A DNA stretch of 64,000 nucleotides from DASQMT01 sp963835735 (GTDB lineage Bacteria > Actinomycetota > Thermoleophilia > Solirubrobacterales > Solirubrobacteraceae): NCBI GenBank assembly GCA_963835735.1, contig CAWIGP010000004.1, positions 1 to 64,000 of the forward strand, read 5' to 3'. The stretch's first letter is position 1. The number at the start of each line of letters is the position of its first letter. The notes below the pieces were generated by a model that saw nothing but the letters and a program-made list of their open reading frames with translations, ran no database searches and was not told the DNA's origin. A program made the translations under genes and the position numbers. Positions 8,273-17,881 of this stretch are shown here, one piece after another.

Positions 8273-9409
8273 ATGGTCACTAATCCCCGTCGTCTCATCC
8301 TCCCCGTGCTCGCCGCGCTGCTCTGCGCGGGCGCGCTGGCGGCGGGCACGAGCGGGCCCGCCTCCGGCCAGGAGAGCCTCGCGAGCGAGCAGGCTGCCGC
8401 CGAGCGCCTGCGCGACGCGGTCGCGGCCGAGAGCGCCCGGATCGCGGCGACGCGCGACGGGCTGGCGGACGCTGAGCGGCGGCTCGCGGAGCTCGACGCG
8501 CGCGTGCAGGAGCGCGAAGCCGACCTGCAGGCGACCCAGGAAGAGCTGATCCACGCGCGGATCCGCCTCACCATGCTGCAGCGGCGCGAAGCCGCGGCGA
8601 AGCGCGAGCTGGCCGCCAACCTCGTCGAGTCCTACAAGTCCGGCCGGCCGCAGCTGGTCACGATCGTGTTCAGCTCGAACAGCTTCGGCGACCTGTTCGA
8701 TCGGCTCGAGTTCGTCAAGCGCGCGTCGGAGAGCAACGCGAAGATCGTCGAGCGCACACGCGTCGCGAAGGCCGAGACGGCTGTCCAGGAGCAGAGCCTC
8801 GAGCGCCTCCGGACGCGCTACAGCGAGCTCGCCAAGGCCGCGGTGGCCGACCGCGACCGCGCCGACGTCGTCCGTAACGCACTGCTGGACCGCGAGGCGG
8901 CGCAGCTCGTGCGGCTCAACGGAGCGACGAGCCGGCTCGCCGCTGTGCGCACCCGCATCCGCCGCATCCAGCGCGCGCAGGCGGCGGCCGCGCGGCGCGC
9001 GGCGAGCGCGGCCAGCGCGACCGACGAGGCGCCGGCGATCGCACCCGGCGCCGGCGGCGACGTCGTCGGCCGCGTGATCGCCGCCGCGAACGAGATCGCC
9101 AGCACGCCGTACGTTTACGGCGGCGGACACGGCGGCGCGAGCGGCGGCTACGACTGCTCCGGCTCGATCAGCTACGCGCTGGCCGCCGGCGGCCTGCTCT
9201 CCAGCCCGCTCGACTCGACCGGGTTCATGAGCTGGGGCGCGCCCGGGCCGGGCAGCCGGATCACGGTCTACGCGAACTCCGGGCACGCGTTCATGGTCGT
9301 CGACGGCCGGCGCTTCGACACGAGCGCGCTGTCGGGCGGCGGCACGCGCTGGACGTCCGAGTCGCGCAGCACGGCGGGGTTCGTCGCCCGCCACCCGCCG
9401 GGACTCTGA
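8273..9409 (+). CDS. Secreted peptidoglycan hydrolase, coiled coil plus C40-like domain
   Basis: 378 aa. A signal peptide (residues 1-33, LAALLCAGALAAGTSG) leads to a long coiled coil (about 36-250) like the autoinhibitory region of RipA/CwlO-type hydrolases, with the usual SSNSFGDLFDRLEFVKR insert. The C-terminal domain has YVYGGGHGG, then GYDCSGS with the nucleophile Cys295, and SGHAFMVV with His338, which are the catalytic Cys and His of NlpC/P60-like peptidases. The C-terminal domain is the variant form with a GGGTRW motif. Expected role: cutting stem peptides in the cell wall during growth or division. Confidence 0.85.
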   Translation: MVTNPRRLILPVLAALLCAGALAAGTSGPASGQESLASEQAAAERLRDAVAAESARIAATRDGLADAERRLAELDARVQEREADLQATQEELIHARIRLTMLQRREAAAKRELAANLVESYKSGRPQLVTIVFSSNSFGDLFDRLEFVKRASESNAKIVERTRVAKAETAVQEQSLERLRTRYSELAKAAVADRDRADVVRNALLDREAAQLVRLNGATSRLAAVRTRIRRIQRAQAAAARRAASAASATDEAPAIAPGAGGDVVGRVIAAANEIASTPYVYGGGHGGASGGYDCSGSISYALAAGGLLSSPLDSTGFMSWGAPGPGSRITVYANSGHAFMVVDGRRFDTSALSGGGTRWTSESRSTAGFVARHPPGL

Positions 9410-9422
9410 GATAGTGCCGCTG

Positions 9423-10646
9423 ATGTCGCTCCGTGTTTCCGCCGTCGTGCTGGCGGCTACCGTCTGCGCGCTCGCGCTCGCCGCCCAACCCGCTGCCGGC
9501 GCCGGCAAGCGCGACGTGCTCGTGGTCAGCAACAACTGGGCCGGCACCGCGGACCTCGTCGACCCGCACACGTTCAAGCGGATCAAGCGCCTCAACGTGA
9601 TCCCTGACTCCGCGCAGCGGGTCGCCGAGATCGAGCCTGATCCGACGGCCAAGTTCTACTACGACAGCGTCCGCGCGCTGATCGGCGAGGGACACGACCA
9701 GTACGTCGACGACGGCTTCGTCTCGCGCGACGGCCGCGTCGTGTACTTCTCCCGCCCGAGCTTCGCCGACGTCGTCGCGATCGACATCCGCACCGGCGAG
9801 CTGCGCTGGCGGACGCGCATCGACGGCTACCGCGCCGACCACATGGCGCTCTCGCCGGACGGGCGGCGGCTGCTCGTCTCCGCCTCGACCGCGCGGACGA
9901 TCGACGTGCTCGACACCCGCACCGGCGCGATCGTGGGCCGGATCCCGTCCGGCGACGCGCCGCACGAGAGCAACTTCTCGCGCGACGGGTCGCGCATCTT
10001 CCACGCGAGCATCGGGACCGTGTACACGGAAACCGACGACCCGTCGCAGGACGCGACCAAGGGCGAGCGCATCTTCGAGATCATCGACGCGCGCACGCTC
10101 CAGGTCACCAGGACGCTGAACATGAGCCAGAAGCTGACGGAAGCGGGCCATCCCGGCATGAGCGCCGCGGTGCGGCCGATGGCGCTCTCGCGCGACGAGC
10201 GTTACGTCTACTTCCAGGTGTCGTTCTTCCACGGGTTCGTCGAGTACGACCTGCGGCGCGACCGGGTGACGCGCGTCGCCGCGCTTCCGCTCAGCGACGA
10301 GGCGAAGGGTCTATCGCGGCAGCAGTACCTGCTCGACTCCGCCCACCACGGCCTCGCGATGAATCCCTCCGGGACGAAGCTGTGCGCGGCGGGCACGATG
10401 TCCGGTTACGCCGCGATCGTCAGGCGCAAGTCGTTGAAGCTGCAGCGGACTGTGCCGGTCGGCGAGACGCCGTACTGGTCGGCGTCGAGCGACGACGGCC
10501 GCTACTGCTTCGTGTCGGTCGCCGGCGACGACCGCGTCTCGGTGATCTCGTTCAAGACCGCGCGCGAGGTCGCGCGGATCCGCGTGGGCGACCATCCGCA
10601 GCGGATGCGCACGGGGCAGGTGAGGAGGTCAGCGCTGCGGAGATGA
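9423..10646 (+). CDS. Secreted beta-propeller (YncE/YVTN-like) protein
   Basis: 407 aa from ATG 9423, with a signal peptide ending near AQPAAGA (residue 26). Repeated blade motifs follow: FVSRDGRVVYF, MALSPDGRRLLVSAS, NFSRDGSRIFHAS, ALSRDERYVYF, LAMNPSGTKLC, ASSDDGRYCFVS. A blade strand of the kind DVLDTRTGAIVGRIPSGDAP precedes several of these. Such seven-bladed propellers bind ligands or cell-surface partners; no enzyme residues are evident. Its TGA overlaps the next gene's ATG (ATGA at 10643), so the two are probably co-translated. Confidence 0.75.
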   Translation: MSLRVSAVVLAATVCALALAAQPAAGAGKRDVLVVSNNWAGTADLVDPHTFKRIKRLNVIPDSAQRVAEIEPDPTAKFYYDSVRALIGEGHDQYVDDGFVSRDGRVVYFSRPSFADVVAIDIRTGELRWRTRIDGYRADHMALSPDGRRLLVSASTARTIDVLDTRTGAIVGRIPSGDAPHESNFSRDGSRIFHASIGTVYTETDDPSQDATKGERIFEIIDARTLQVTRTLNMSQKLTEAGHPGMSAAVRPMALSRDERYVYFQVSFFHGFVEYDLRRDRVTRVAALPLSDEAKGLSRQQYLLDSAHHGLAMNPSGTKLCAAGTMSGYAAIVRRKSLKLQRTVPVGETPYWSASSDDGRYCFVSVAGDDRVSVISFKTAREVARIRVGDHPQRMRTGQVRRSALRR

Positions 10647-11257
10647 GCTCCGGCGACGACCCGCTCGGCTGGTTCGAGCGGCTGTATGCGCAGGTGGCGG
10701 ACGGTGCCGCGACAGCGCCGTGGGACCGCGGCGCGCCGCATCCGTTGCTCGTCGAGTGGGCCGAGGCGCGTGCGCTCGACGGCACCGGCCGGCGCGCCCT
10801 CGTCGTCGGCGCCGGGCTCGGCGCGGATGCCGAGTACATCGCAGCGCTCGGGTTCGCCACGGTTGCGTTCGACCTCGCCGAGACCGCGGTGAGAATCGCC
10901 CGGCGGCGCTTCCCCGAGTCGCCCGTCGAGTACCGCGCCGACGACCTGCTCGAGCCGCCGGCGGAGTGGCGTGGCGCGTTCGACCTCGTCATCGAGAGTC
11001 TTACGGTGCAGTCGATGCCGCCGTCGCTGCACGCGCACGCGATCGCGCGCATCGCGGAAATGGTCGGGCCGGGCGGGACGTTGCTCGTCGTCGCCACCGG
11101 GCGCGACGAGGCCGACGCGGTGGACGGGCCGCCGTGGCCGCTGACGCGAGCGGAGATCGACGCGTTCGCGACCGGTGGCCTGGAGGCGGTGCGGATCGAG
11201 GACCTGCGCGACTCGGCGATCCGGCGCTGGCGCGCGGAGTACCGCCGGCCCGCCTGA
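10643..11257 (+). CDS. Class I SAM-dependent methyltransferase
   Basis: 204 aa. Motif I is RRALVVGAGLGADAEYIA, with the acidic end of the second strand at VAFDLAETAV; motif II is ADDLLEPP and motif IV is FDLVIESLTVQSMP. A thiopurine-methyltransferase-like small-molecule enzyme is likely, target unknown. It follows the propeller gene with a 4-nt overlap. Confidence 0.8.
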   Translation: MSSGDDPLGWFERLYAQVADGAATAPWDRGAPHPLLVEWAEARALDGTGRRALVVGAGLGADAEYIAALGFATVAFDLAETAVRIARRRFPESPVEYRADDLLEPPAEWRGAFDLVIESLTVQSMPPSLHAHAIARIAEMVGPGGTLLVVATGRDEADAVDGPPWPLTRAEIDAFATGGLEAVRIEDLRDSAIRRWRAEYRRPA

Positions 11258-11264
11258 CGGCGTG

Positions 11265-11291
11265 TATGATCAACCTATCGGTTTATCAACC
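11265..11291 (+). promoter_or_regulatory. Promoter and likely ArsR operator
   Basis: TATGAT at 11265-11270 is a good -10. It is followed at once by an interlaced inverted repeat, AACC-tatc-GGTT-tatc-AACC (11272-11291), covering the expected transcription start and ending 10 nt before ATG 11302. The position and symmetry fit autorepression by the ArsR protein. Confidence 0.65.
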
Positions 11292-11301
11292 GACCAGGTG
11301 A

Positions 11302-11631
11302 ATGCCCACAGATCAGCTCAGCACGACGTTCGCAGCGCTCGCGGATCCCACCCGCCGGGCGATCCTCGCCCGGCTCGCGAGTGGCGAGGCGACCGTGAAC
11401 GAGCTGGCCGAGCCGTTTCCGATCACGACACAGGCGATCTCAAAGCACCTCAAGGTGCTCGAGCGCGCAGGGCTGATCGCGCGCGGGCGCAGCGCCCAGC
11501 TCCGACCGTCGCGGCTGCAGGGCGACGCGTTCAGGCAGGCCGCCGACTGGCTGGACGGCTACCGCGCGTTCTGGGAGGAGAGCTTCGACCGGCTGGGCGA
11601 GCACCTCCGCCGCGAGGGACCCGAGCGATGA
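11302..11631 (+). CDS. ArsR-family transcriptional regulator
   Basis: 109 aa winged helix. The start is LSTTFAALADPTRRAILARLA, the classic ArsR opening. The recognition helix is ITTQAISKHLKVLERAGL, and the C-terminus WLDGYRAFWEESFDRLGEHL is the variant found in ArsR regulators paired with Aha1-like SRPBCC genes. No metal-binding Cys pair is present, so a metal is not the likely signal. The ATGA overlap with the next gene makes a three-gene operon. Confidence 0.92.
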   Translation: MPTDQLSTTFAALADPTRRAILARLASGEATVNELAEPFPITTQAISKHLKVLERAGLIARGRSAQLRPSRLQGDAFRQAADWLDGYRAFWEESFDRLGEHLRREGPER

Positions 11632-12104
11632 CCGACGCCGTGACCGCGCGCGAGATCGAGATCACGCGCATCTACGACGCGCCGCGCGAGCAGGTCTGGA
11701 GGGCGTGGACGGAGCCTGCGCGGCTCGCCGAGTGGTGGGGCAAGCGCGGCTGGAACGCGGTGCTCGCCACGATCACGATGGATGTGCGTCCCGGCGGCGT
11801 GTTCCGTGTGACCACGATCTCTGACGAGGACGGGTCCGAGATGACCAACGAGGGCGTGTACCGCGAGGTGGTCGAACCGGAGCGGCTCGTGCTCGAGGAG
11901 CCGCTCGCGGACGACCGGGCCGCCGGCGCCCTGAGCACGGTCGTCTTCACCGATCTCGGCGGCGGCCGCACCGAGATGCGCTTCAGCACCACCGTCCACA
12001 TGACCGCAGCGATCCACGAAGCGGCGCGCGCCGGCATGGGCAGCGCGTTCGACCGCCTCGCCGAACACCTCGCAAGACCATCCGACGACAAGGAGCCAGC
12101 ATGA
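11628..12104 (+). CDS. SRPBCC (Aha1-like/CalC) domain protein
   Basis: 158 aa. It opens with EIEITRIYDAPREQVWRAWT and LAEWWGKRG, the signature of activator-of-Hsp90-like SRPBCC proteins, and ends with TAAIHEAARAGMGSAFDRLAEHL. The helix-grip cavity binds hydrophobic ligands. Genes of this kind usually sit behind an ArsR regulator, as here; the ligand is unknown. It overlaps its neighbours by 4 nt on both sides. Confidence 0.88.
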   Translation: MTDAVTAREIEITRIYDAPREQVWRAWTEPARLAEWWGKRGWNAVLATITMDVRPGGVFRVTTISDEDGSEMTNEGVYREVVEPERLVLEEPLADDRAAGALSTVVFTDLGGGRTEMRFSTTVHMTAAIHEAARAGMGSAFDRLAEHLARPSDDKEPA

Positions 12105-12499
12105 GCACGTCCACGACCATCGTCACCGGCGTCGACTTCGTCTCCGTCCCCACCAGCGATTTCGACGCTGCGCTGGAGTTCTACGGCGACGTCCTCGGCC
12201 TGGAGCGCTCCAGCGTGTGGCAGCGCCCCGGGCATGACGCCGTCGGCGCCGAGTTCGAGACGGGCGGGGTGACGCTCGCGGTGATCCCGTCCGAGCGGCT
12301 CGGCATCCAGTTCCAGCCCAACAAGGTCCCCGTCGCGCTGCACGTGGAGGACGTCGAGGCCTCGCGCGCCGAGCTCGGCTCGCGCGGCGTCACGTTCGTC
12401 GGCGACACGATCGACAGCGGGGTCTGCTTCATGGCCAACTTCGAGGACCCGGACGGGAACGCGCTGATGCTGCACCACCGTTACGCGCCGAAGACGTGA
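12101..12499 (+). CDS. VOC-superfamily (glyoxalase-fold) protein
   Basis: 132 aa with two beta-alpha-beta-beta-beta units. The first holds VDFVSVPTSDFDAALEFYGDVLGL; the second holds VALHVEDVEASRAELGSRGV and ends NFEDPDGNALMLHHRY with the usual late metal-ligand Glu position replaced by Met. It is the third gene of the ArsR operon, with AAGGAG before its ATG. It may be a dioxygenase, a lyase or a resistance protein; specificity cannot be read. Confidence 0.85.
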   Translation: MSTSTTIVTGVDFVSVPTSDFDAALEFYGDVLGLERSSVWQRPGHDAVGAEFETGGVTLAVIPSERLGIQFQPNKVPVALHVEDVEASRAELGSRGVTFVGDTIDSGVCFMANFEDPDGNALMLHHRYAPKT

Positions 12500-12517
12500 C
12501 GGCGGACGCGTAGCTCG

Positions 12518-12877
12518 TCAGGTCTCGTTATCCACCAGGTGCTCTTCGGCCCAGAGCGAGATCTGCTCGAGCGCGGGGATGAGCGCCTGGCCGCGGCTGG
12601 TGAGCGCGTAGGAGACGGCCAGCGGCGGTCCCTCGTCGACGGTCCGGGCGATCAGCCCGGCCCGCGTAAGGTCTGAGAGCCGGTCCGAAAGGACCGAGTC
12701 GGAGATCCCGTCGATCGCGCGCGAGAGCTCGCGGAAGCCGGCCGGACCGTCGCGGAGGCTGCCCAGTACCAACCCGCTCCAGCGCTTGCCGAGGAATTCG
12801 AACGCGCGCGCGAGCGCGGCGTCGCCGCGGACGCATTCCTCTGAGGCTGCGGTACTTCGCGGGCGACTCGCGGCCAT
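12518..12877 (-). CDS. HxlR-family transcriptional regulator
   Basis: 119 aa from ATG 12877; a GTG at 12883 is an alternative. The family marker is the early Cys before the helix ALARAFEFLGKRWSGLVLGSL, followed by FRELSRAIDGISDSVLSDRLSDL and the wing YALTSRGQALIPALEQISLWAEEH. HxlR proteins often sense redox or reactive carbonyls through that Cys. TAGCAT (12889-12884) lies 6 nt before the ATG and within a palindrome, suggesting autoregulation. Confidence 0.9.
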   Translation of the reverse strand: MAASRPRSTAASEECVRGDAALARAFEFLGKRWSGLVLGSLRDGPAGFRELSRAIDGISDSVLSDRLSDLTRAGLIARTVDEGPPLAVSYALTSRGQALIPALEQISLWAEEHLVDNET

Positions 12878-12883
12878 CGCCAC

Positions 12884-12911
12884 ATGCTAGCATAATCGTC
12901 GTCGCTAGTAT
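12884..12911 (-). promoter_or_regulatory. Inverted repeat at the HxlR promoter
   Basis: ATGCTAGC (12884-12891) and GCTAGTAT (12904-12911) are inverted copies matching at 7 of 8 positions, 12 nt apart. The first copy lies in a perfect 10-bp palindrome, ATGCTAGCAT, that contains the putative -10 of the HxlR gene. Confidence 0.55.
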
Positions 12912-12935
12912 TTTCGAAGTTACTTGAACCTTGGC

Positions 12936-15703
12936 TCACGCGGGCGTGGCTTCCCGGTCCGCGCCCGGCAGGGCGTCGTGAAGGGCTACGCGCGAGCTGA
13001 TCCCGAGCTTGGTGAACACCTTCTTCAAGTGCCACTCGACGGTGCGGGGACTGAGGAACATCCGGGCGCCGATCTCCGGGTTGGAGAGGCCGTCGCGCGC
13101 GAGGCGGGCGATCTGCTCCTCTTGAGGCGTCAGCTCGTCGCGCGTCTCGACCACGCGCCTGCGCACCCGCTCGCCCGTCGCCAGGAGCTCGCGGCGGGCG
13201 CGCTCGGCGAACGCCTCCATACCCATCGCGGCCAGCATCTCGTGCGCGGCGCGCAGCGGTTCGCGCGAGTCCACGCGCCGGCCCTCGCGGCGCAGCCACT
13301 CGCCGTAGAGCAGCTGCGCGCGGGCGAGCTCCGGCCGCAGCTGAGTACGACTCAACCGCTCGATCGCCTCGCGGTAGAGATCCTCGGCGGCCTCGCCCTC
13401 GCTGAGCTGGGCGCGTGCTCGCGCCGCGATCCCGAGCGCCCACTCGGCATCGCTCGCCCGGGTGTGCTCGTCCAGGCGCGTGAGCGCGGTCGCCGCGAGC
13501 TCGGTGTTGGCGGTCCTCGTCGCGGCCTCGATCAGCTCGCTGAGCGTCCACATCGAGACGAAGAGCTCCGGCGTGTCGTCGCTCGCTTCGATCGCCGCCG
13601 CGAGCGCCTCTTCGTAGCGGCCGAGGCCGTTCATGACGACCGCCCTGGCCCAGTATGCGTACTGCACTGCGGTTCCCTGACCCCCGAGCGTTGCCTCCTC
13701 GATGGTGGCGCCGATCAGGCTGGACGACTCCGACTCCTGGCCGCGGAGCGCCGCGAGCACGAGCGCGCCGTACGGCGCGACGCGCGTCCCGATCGCCTCT
13801 GCGACCGCGTCAGCCTCGGCGATCAACTGCGCGGCCGCCGTGAAGTGGCCACCCAGGGCGACGGCCTGACCCATCACGTTGGCAGCGACGACGAGGACCT
13901 CGAGCGCCCCCGCGTCGCGGGCGAGTTGAACGCCGCGCGTCGAAACCGCGAGGCAGGTGTCGTAATCCCACACGAAGACGGCCGCCGCCGTTGCCAGCCA
14001 GCCCCACCGGAGCACCTCCTCCACCGATACCTCGGTACCGGCGAACGCGCCGGCGGCCCGCTGCAACACCGGCGCCGCCGCGGGGCGTCCTTCGGTGAAC
14101 ACCAGCGCAAACCCGTTCAGCAGCAGATCGCGAGGGCCGCGGACGAGGCCCCGGTCCGGGAGCGGTCATCACGGCCCGGGAGACGTCGAGCAGGTTGCCG
14201 GTGCTCGCCAGTCGACCGGCGAACAGCGCTGCGCTCCACGCATCGAGATAGGTGTCGCGCGCAAGCCGTACGTCAAGCGTCTCGAGCGTGCGCGCCGCGC
14301 GAAGAAGCAGCAACGGGGCGTCGCTGCCGCGGTTCTGGGCGTAGGCGAGCTCGGCTTGCAGCAGCTCCACGCGCGCGCGCTGGAGCTCGTCCAGGTCGCG
14401 CGCCTCGGCGGCGGCCAGCAACCCGAGCGCCGCATCGAACGCGCCGGCGTGCAGGCTGGCCTCTGCGGCCGCAAGCGCGCGGTCGGCGCGCCGCGCCGGG
14501 TCTCGCGTCAGCGCGACCGATCGCTTCAGGAACGCGGCTGCCGCGGCGAGCCCGCCGCGCGCCTGCGCCCGGCCGGCCGACCGCTCGAGCTCTGCGGCGA
14601 CCTCCTCGTCGGGTCCGGGAGCCGCCGCAGCGAGATGCCAGGCCCGGCGGTCCGCGTCGACCTCGGCATCGGTCACCTCCGCCAGCGCCAGGTGCACGGC
14701 GCGGCGGTTCTGCGACGACGCCGATCGATAGACCGCCGAGCGAACCAGTGGATGGAGGAACACCACCCGCTCATCGACCGCGAGCAGGCCTTCGGTGTCG
14801 GACGCCGCCGAGACCCCGATCCCGAGTCGCTCGGCCGCGCGCCACATCAAGAGGGGGTCGTCGCCCGGCTCCGCCGCCGCCGCCAGGAGCAACAGCCGAG
14901 CCTCCTCGGGCACTGCCTCGAGACGCCGCAGGAAGCTCTCCTCGATCCGCCCGGGTAACGCATCCGCCCGCTCCAGGCCGAACACGCCCGGCAGCTGCGT
15001 CGCGGCCAACCCCCGCGGCAGCTCCAGGATCGCGAGCGGATTGCCGCGCGTTTCCGCGACGAGCCGGTCGCGGACGCGGTCATCGAGCCGGCCCGAGATC
15101 ACGGTCGCCAGCAGGGCGCGGGCGTCGTCCTCGCGAAGCCCTTCGAGCGCCAGCTGGGGCAGGCCCGCCAGCTCGCGCTCGTCGGTCGGTTCGCGCACGG
15201 CGAACACGATCGCCACCGATTCGGCCAGCAACCGTCGCGCGACGAAGCCGAGGACCTGGGCCGACGCGGCATCGAGCCACTGAGCATCGTCGACGAGACA
15301 CAGGAGCGGCCGCTCGGTGGCGACCTCGGCCAGCAGGGTGAGTGCGGCCAGGCCGACCAGGAAACGGTCGGGGGCGGCGCCGGACGACAGGCCCGAGCGC
15401 GACGCCCAGGGCGGCCTGCTGCGGCTCGGGGAGCGCGTCGAGCCGGCTGAGCATCGGCGCGCAGAGTTGATGCACTCCCGCGAACGGCAACTCCATCTCG
15501 GACTCGACTCCGACGATCCGGGCGACTCGAAATCCGGACGCCTCCCGAGCGCAATAGTGCAAGAGCGCCGTCTTGCCGACGCCCGCCTCGCCACGGACGA
15601 CGAGAACCGCACTCTGCCCGCCGCGCACGTTCGCCATCAACCGGTCGAGAACCTGGCGCTCGCTGGCCCGGCCCAGTAACACCGGCTGACGATGCGCGGA
15701 CAT
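12936..15703 (-). pseudogene. LAL-type (MalT-like) LuxR regulator with two frameshifts
   Basis: From ATG 15703 the reading gives a start typical of the family (PVLLGRASERQVLDRLMANV), Walker A GEAGVGKTALL and, after a frame change near 15385, Walker B LLCLVDDAQWLD and a long TPR-like helical region. After a second change near 14150 it continues to the C-terminal LuxR helix-turn-helix (LTPQEEQIARLARDGLSNPE, RTVEWHLKKVFTKLGI). Deleting one base at each site (one extra G and one extra C) gives about 921 aa, a normal length. TAGCCT lies 5 nt before the ATG. Targets are unknown. Confidence 0.85.
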
Positions 15704-15907
15704 CGGCCAGGCTAGCTTAATCGACGGGGATGGCGCTCGGGAGCCGTGGCCCGACCCGCCCGACCGCGGCCAGAGTGCCTGCTCGCCCGCCGAGACTGGG
15801 CCTGGAGACACCAGGGAGCGGACAGGGGAGTTCACTGGCGCTTTGTGAAGACGAGAAGAGCAGCCTGCGTCTCGTCACCAAATCCCTAGCCCGTTAGGTC
15901 CTGTGAA

Positions 15908-17881
15908 ATGGCTATGACGGTTGCAACCGCCCTGGATCGGATGCCTTGCCGTGCCGGTGTGTGCGCAGTGCTCGTCGTGCCGGCGTTGCTGGTCGGCGCT
16001 CCGGGCACGGCGCTGGCCGGCGGTGACGCAGGTCAGGCTCCGCCGAGCGCCGGGCCGCCGGGCCCATGGAACGACCCCGAGGTGGGTGAGGGCGAAGACC
16101 GGCCGTACAGGCCCACTGACGCGCGAAGTTGCGGACTGGGCGCGATGCGCCGCGCCGGCCCCGGGTCGGTGCTGGGCGTGTGGGTGACCGGGACGAGCTG
16201 CCGGATCGGCCAGCGCGTTGTGCGCCGCTACCAGCGTTGCTTGGACCGCCAGAACGGCCACAATGGCCGCTGCTACGGGCGCGTGGACAGGCGTTGCGTG
16301 CGGCCGGTGTTCTTGGGGCGCTGCTGGATGCGCGACCGGTTCCTTCACCGGCGGGTGATGGGCTATGCCTGCACCGAGCGGCGGCTGTATGAGGTCGAGC
16401 GCGTCTATGAGGGCCGCGTCAGTTGCCGCCAGGGCCGCCGCTGGGTCAGTCACGGCTACACGCTGCTCGGCGAGGGCCCGGTCGCGGTCGATACCGAGTC
16501 CGAGCTGCGGGCGGCGTGGGGCAACCCGGGCGTGACCGCGATCGATGTGACCGCCGACATCTTCCTGCGGGCGTGCGAGCGCGGTGACCCGATGCGCGAG
16601 TCGGGGCGGCCGGTGCTGCTGGACGGGCATGGCCACACGCTGCGGCAGACGTGTTTTGAGAAGCGGCTGCTGCGCCAGGACGGCACGGGCTTCGTGGAGC
16701 TGCGGAACGTGACGCTCACGCGCGGCGGCAGCGACGGCCCGGGCGCCGCCGTGACCACGCGGGGCGAGATCATGGTGATCGACTCCAAGGTGGCGCAGAA
16801 CCTCTCCGAGGAGCCCGGCGGCGGGATCATGTCGCAGCGCAGAGCGACGATCGTGCGCTCGGTGATCACCGGCAACCTGGCCAACGACGACGGCGGTGGC
16901 GTCTACGCCCGCCGCGGCGGCGTGCAGGTCTATGACTCGATCGTCAACGGCAATCTCGTCGATGGCTCGGGCGGGGCGATCGGATCGACCGGGGACATCC
17001 TCGTGGTCCGCTCGCACGTCGACGGCAACACGACCGACGGCGACGGCGGCGCGCTCTACGCGGACGAGGACGGCGACGTCACGGTGATCGACTCGACCGT
17101 GGACGGCAGCACCGCCGACGGTCCCGGCGGAGCGATCTTCACGCTCGACGGCGACGTGACGATCGTCAACTCGACGGTCAACGGCAACCGCGCCGACGAC
17201 CGCGGCGGGGCGATCTCCGGCGAGTCCGACGTGACGATCATCAACTCCACGATCGCCCGCAACGCAGCGGTCGCGCACGTCGGCGGCGGCGTCTGGGCCC
17301 GCGGCAACCTCTACGTCGCCAACTCGACGATCAGCAACAACTACGCCGAGGCCGTCGGTGGTGGCGTTTTCGCCGCGGGGACGGTCGGGCTCGTGAAGTC
17401 GACGATCATCGACAACATCGCGCCGGTCGCGGCGAACGTCGGCGCCGGCGAGCGGCTGGACGCCTTCGGCTCGATCATCGGCCCCCCGAACACGCAATTC
17501 ACGGGAGGCCAGGTCCAGCCGACCGGCCCGAATTGCGCGGTCCCGCGGTCCCAGTCGTTCGGCTTCAACTTCATCACCGACGGCTCCTGCGGTCTGAACG
17601 CCGCCACCGACATCGCGGGCGGCGGGAGCCCGATGCTCGCAGAGCTGGCCCAGAACGGTGGTCTCGGTGAGACGCGCCACCCCCAGGCGGGCAGCCCCGT
17701 GATCGACCGCATCCCGGCCCCAGACTGCAGCTTCGCCCCGTTCGGCGACGCGCGCGAGGGCGACCAGCACCTGGAAGGCCTCGTCGCGGACCGCCTCGCG
17801 CTCGCCGCGATCGACCAGCGCGGCGTGCCGCGAGCGCAGGGGCCCGCCTGCGACATCGGCGCGGTGGAGGTGACCAAGTGA
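15908..17881 (+). CDS. Secreted right-handed parallel beta-helix protein with choice-of-anchor Q end
   Basis: 657 aa. There is an N-terminal signal peptide (cleavage near ALAGG, residue 38) and a Cys/Arg/Tyr-rich region at about 75-190. Then about ten helix rungs follow at about 200-510 with recurring D/N-S-T-V-x-x-N and GGA/GGG turns (VTVIDSTVDGS, GGAIFTLDGDVTIVNSTVNGN, DVTIINSTIARN, LYVANSTISNN). The end, AIDQRGVPRAQGPACDIGAVE, is the choice-of-anchor Q motif of exported bacterial proteins. Likely surface attached or released. Its last bases overlap the next gene (GTGA), so the two are co-translated. Confidence 0.75.
   Translation: MAMTVATALDRMPCRAGVCAVLVVPALLVGAPGTALAGGDAGQAPPSAGPPGPWNDPEVGEGEDRPYRPTDARSCGLGAMRRAGPGSVLGVWVTGTSCRIGQRVVRRYQRCLDRQNGHNGRCYGRVDRRCVRPVFLGRCWMRDRFLHRRVMGYACTERRLYEVERVYEGRVSCRQGRRWVSHGYTLLGEGPVAVDTESELRAAWGNPGVTAIDVTADIFLRACERGDPMRESGRPVLLDGHGHTLRQTCFEKRLLRQDGTGFVELRNVTLTRGGSDGPGAAVTTRGEIMVIDSKVAQNLSEEPGGGIMSQRRATIVRSVITGNLANDDGGGVYARRGGVQVYDSIVNGNLVDGSGGAIGSTGDILVVRSHVDGNTTDGDGGALYADEDGDVTVIDSTVDGSTADGPGGAIFTLDGDVTIVNSTVNGNRADDRGGAISGESDVTIINSTIARNAAVAHVGGGVWARGNLYVANSTISNNYAEAVGGGVFAAGTVGLVKSTIIDNIAPVAANVGAGERLDAFGSIIGPPNTQFTGGQVQPTGPNCAVPRSQSFGFNFITDGSCGLNAATDIAGGGSPMLAELAQNGGLGETRHPQAGSPVIDRIPAPDCSFAPFGDAREGDQHLEGLVADRLALAAIDQRGVPRAQGPACDIGAVEVTK

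Noticed and set aside
12924..15341. Long plus-strand ORF opposite the LAL regulator
   Set aside because: It is Arg/Ala/Gly-rich with no domain, and the minus strand carries clear Walker and LuxR motifs in order. It is a mirror of GC-rich coding DNA.
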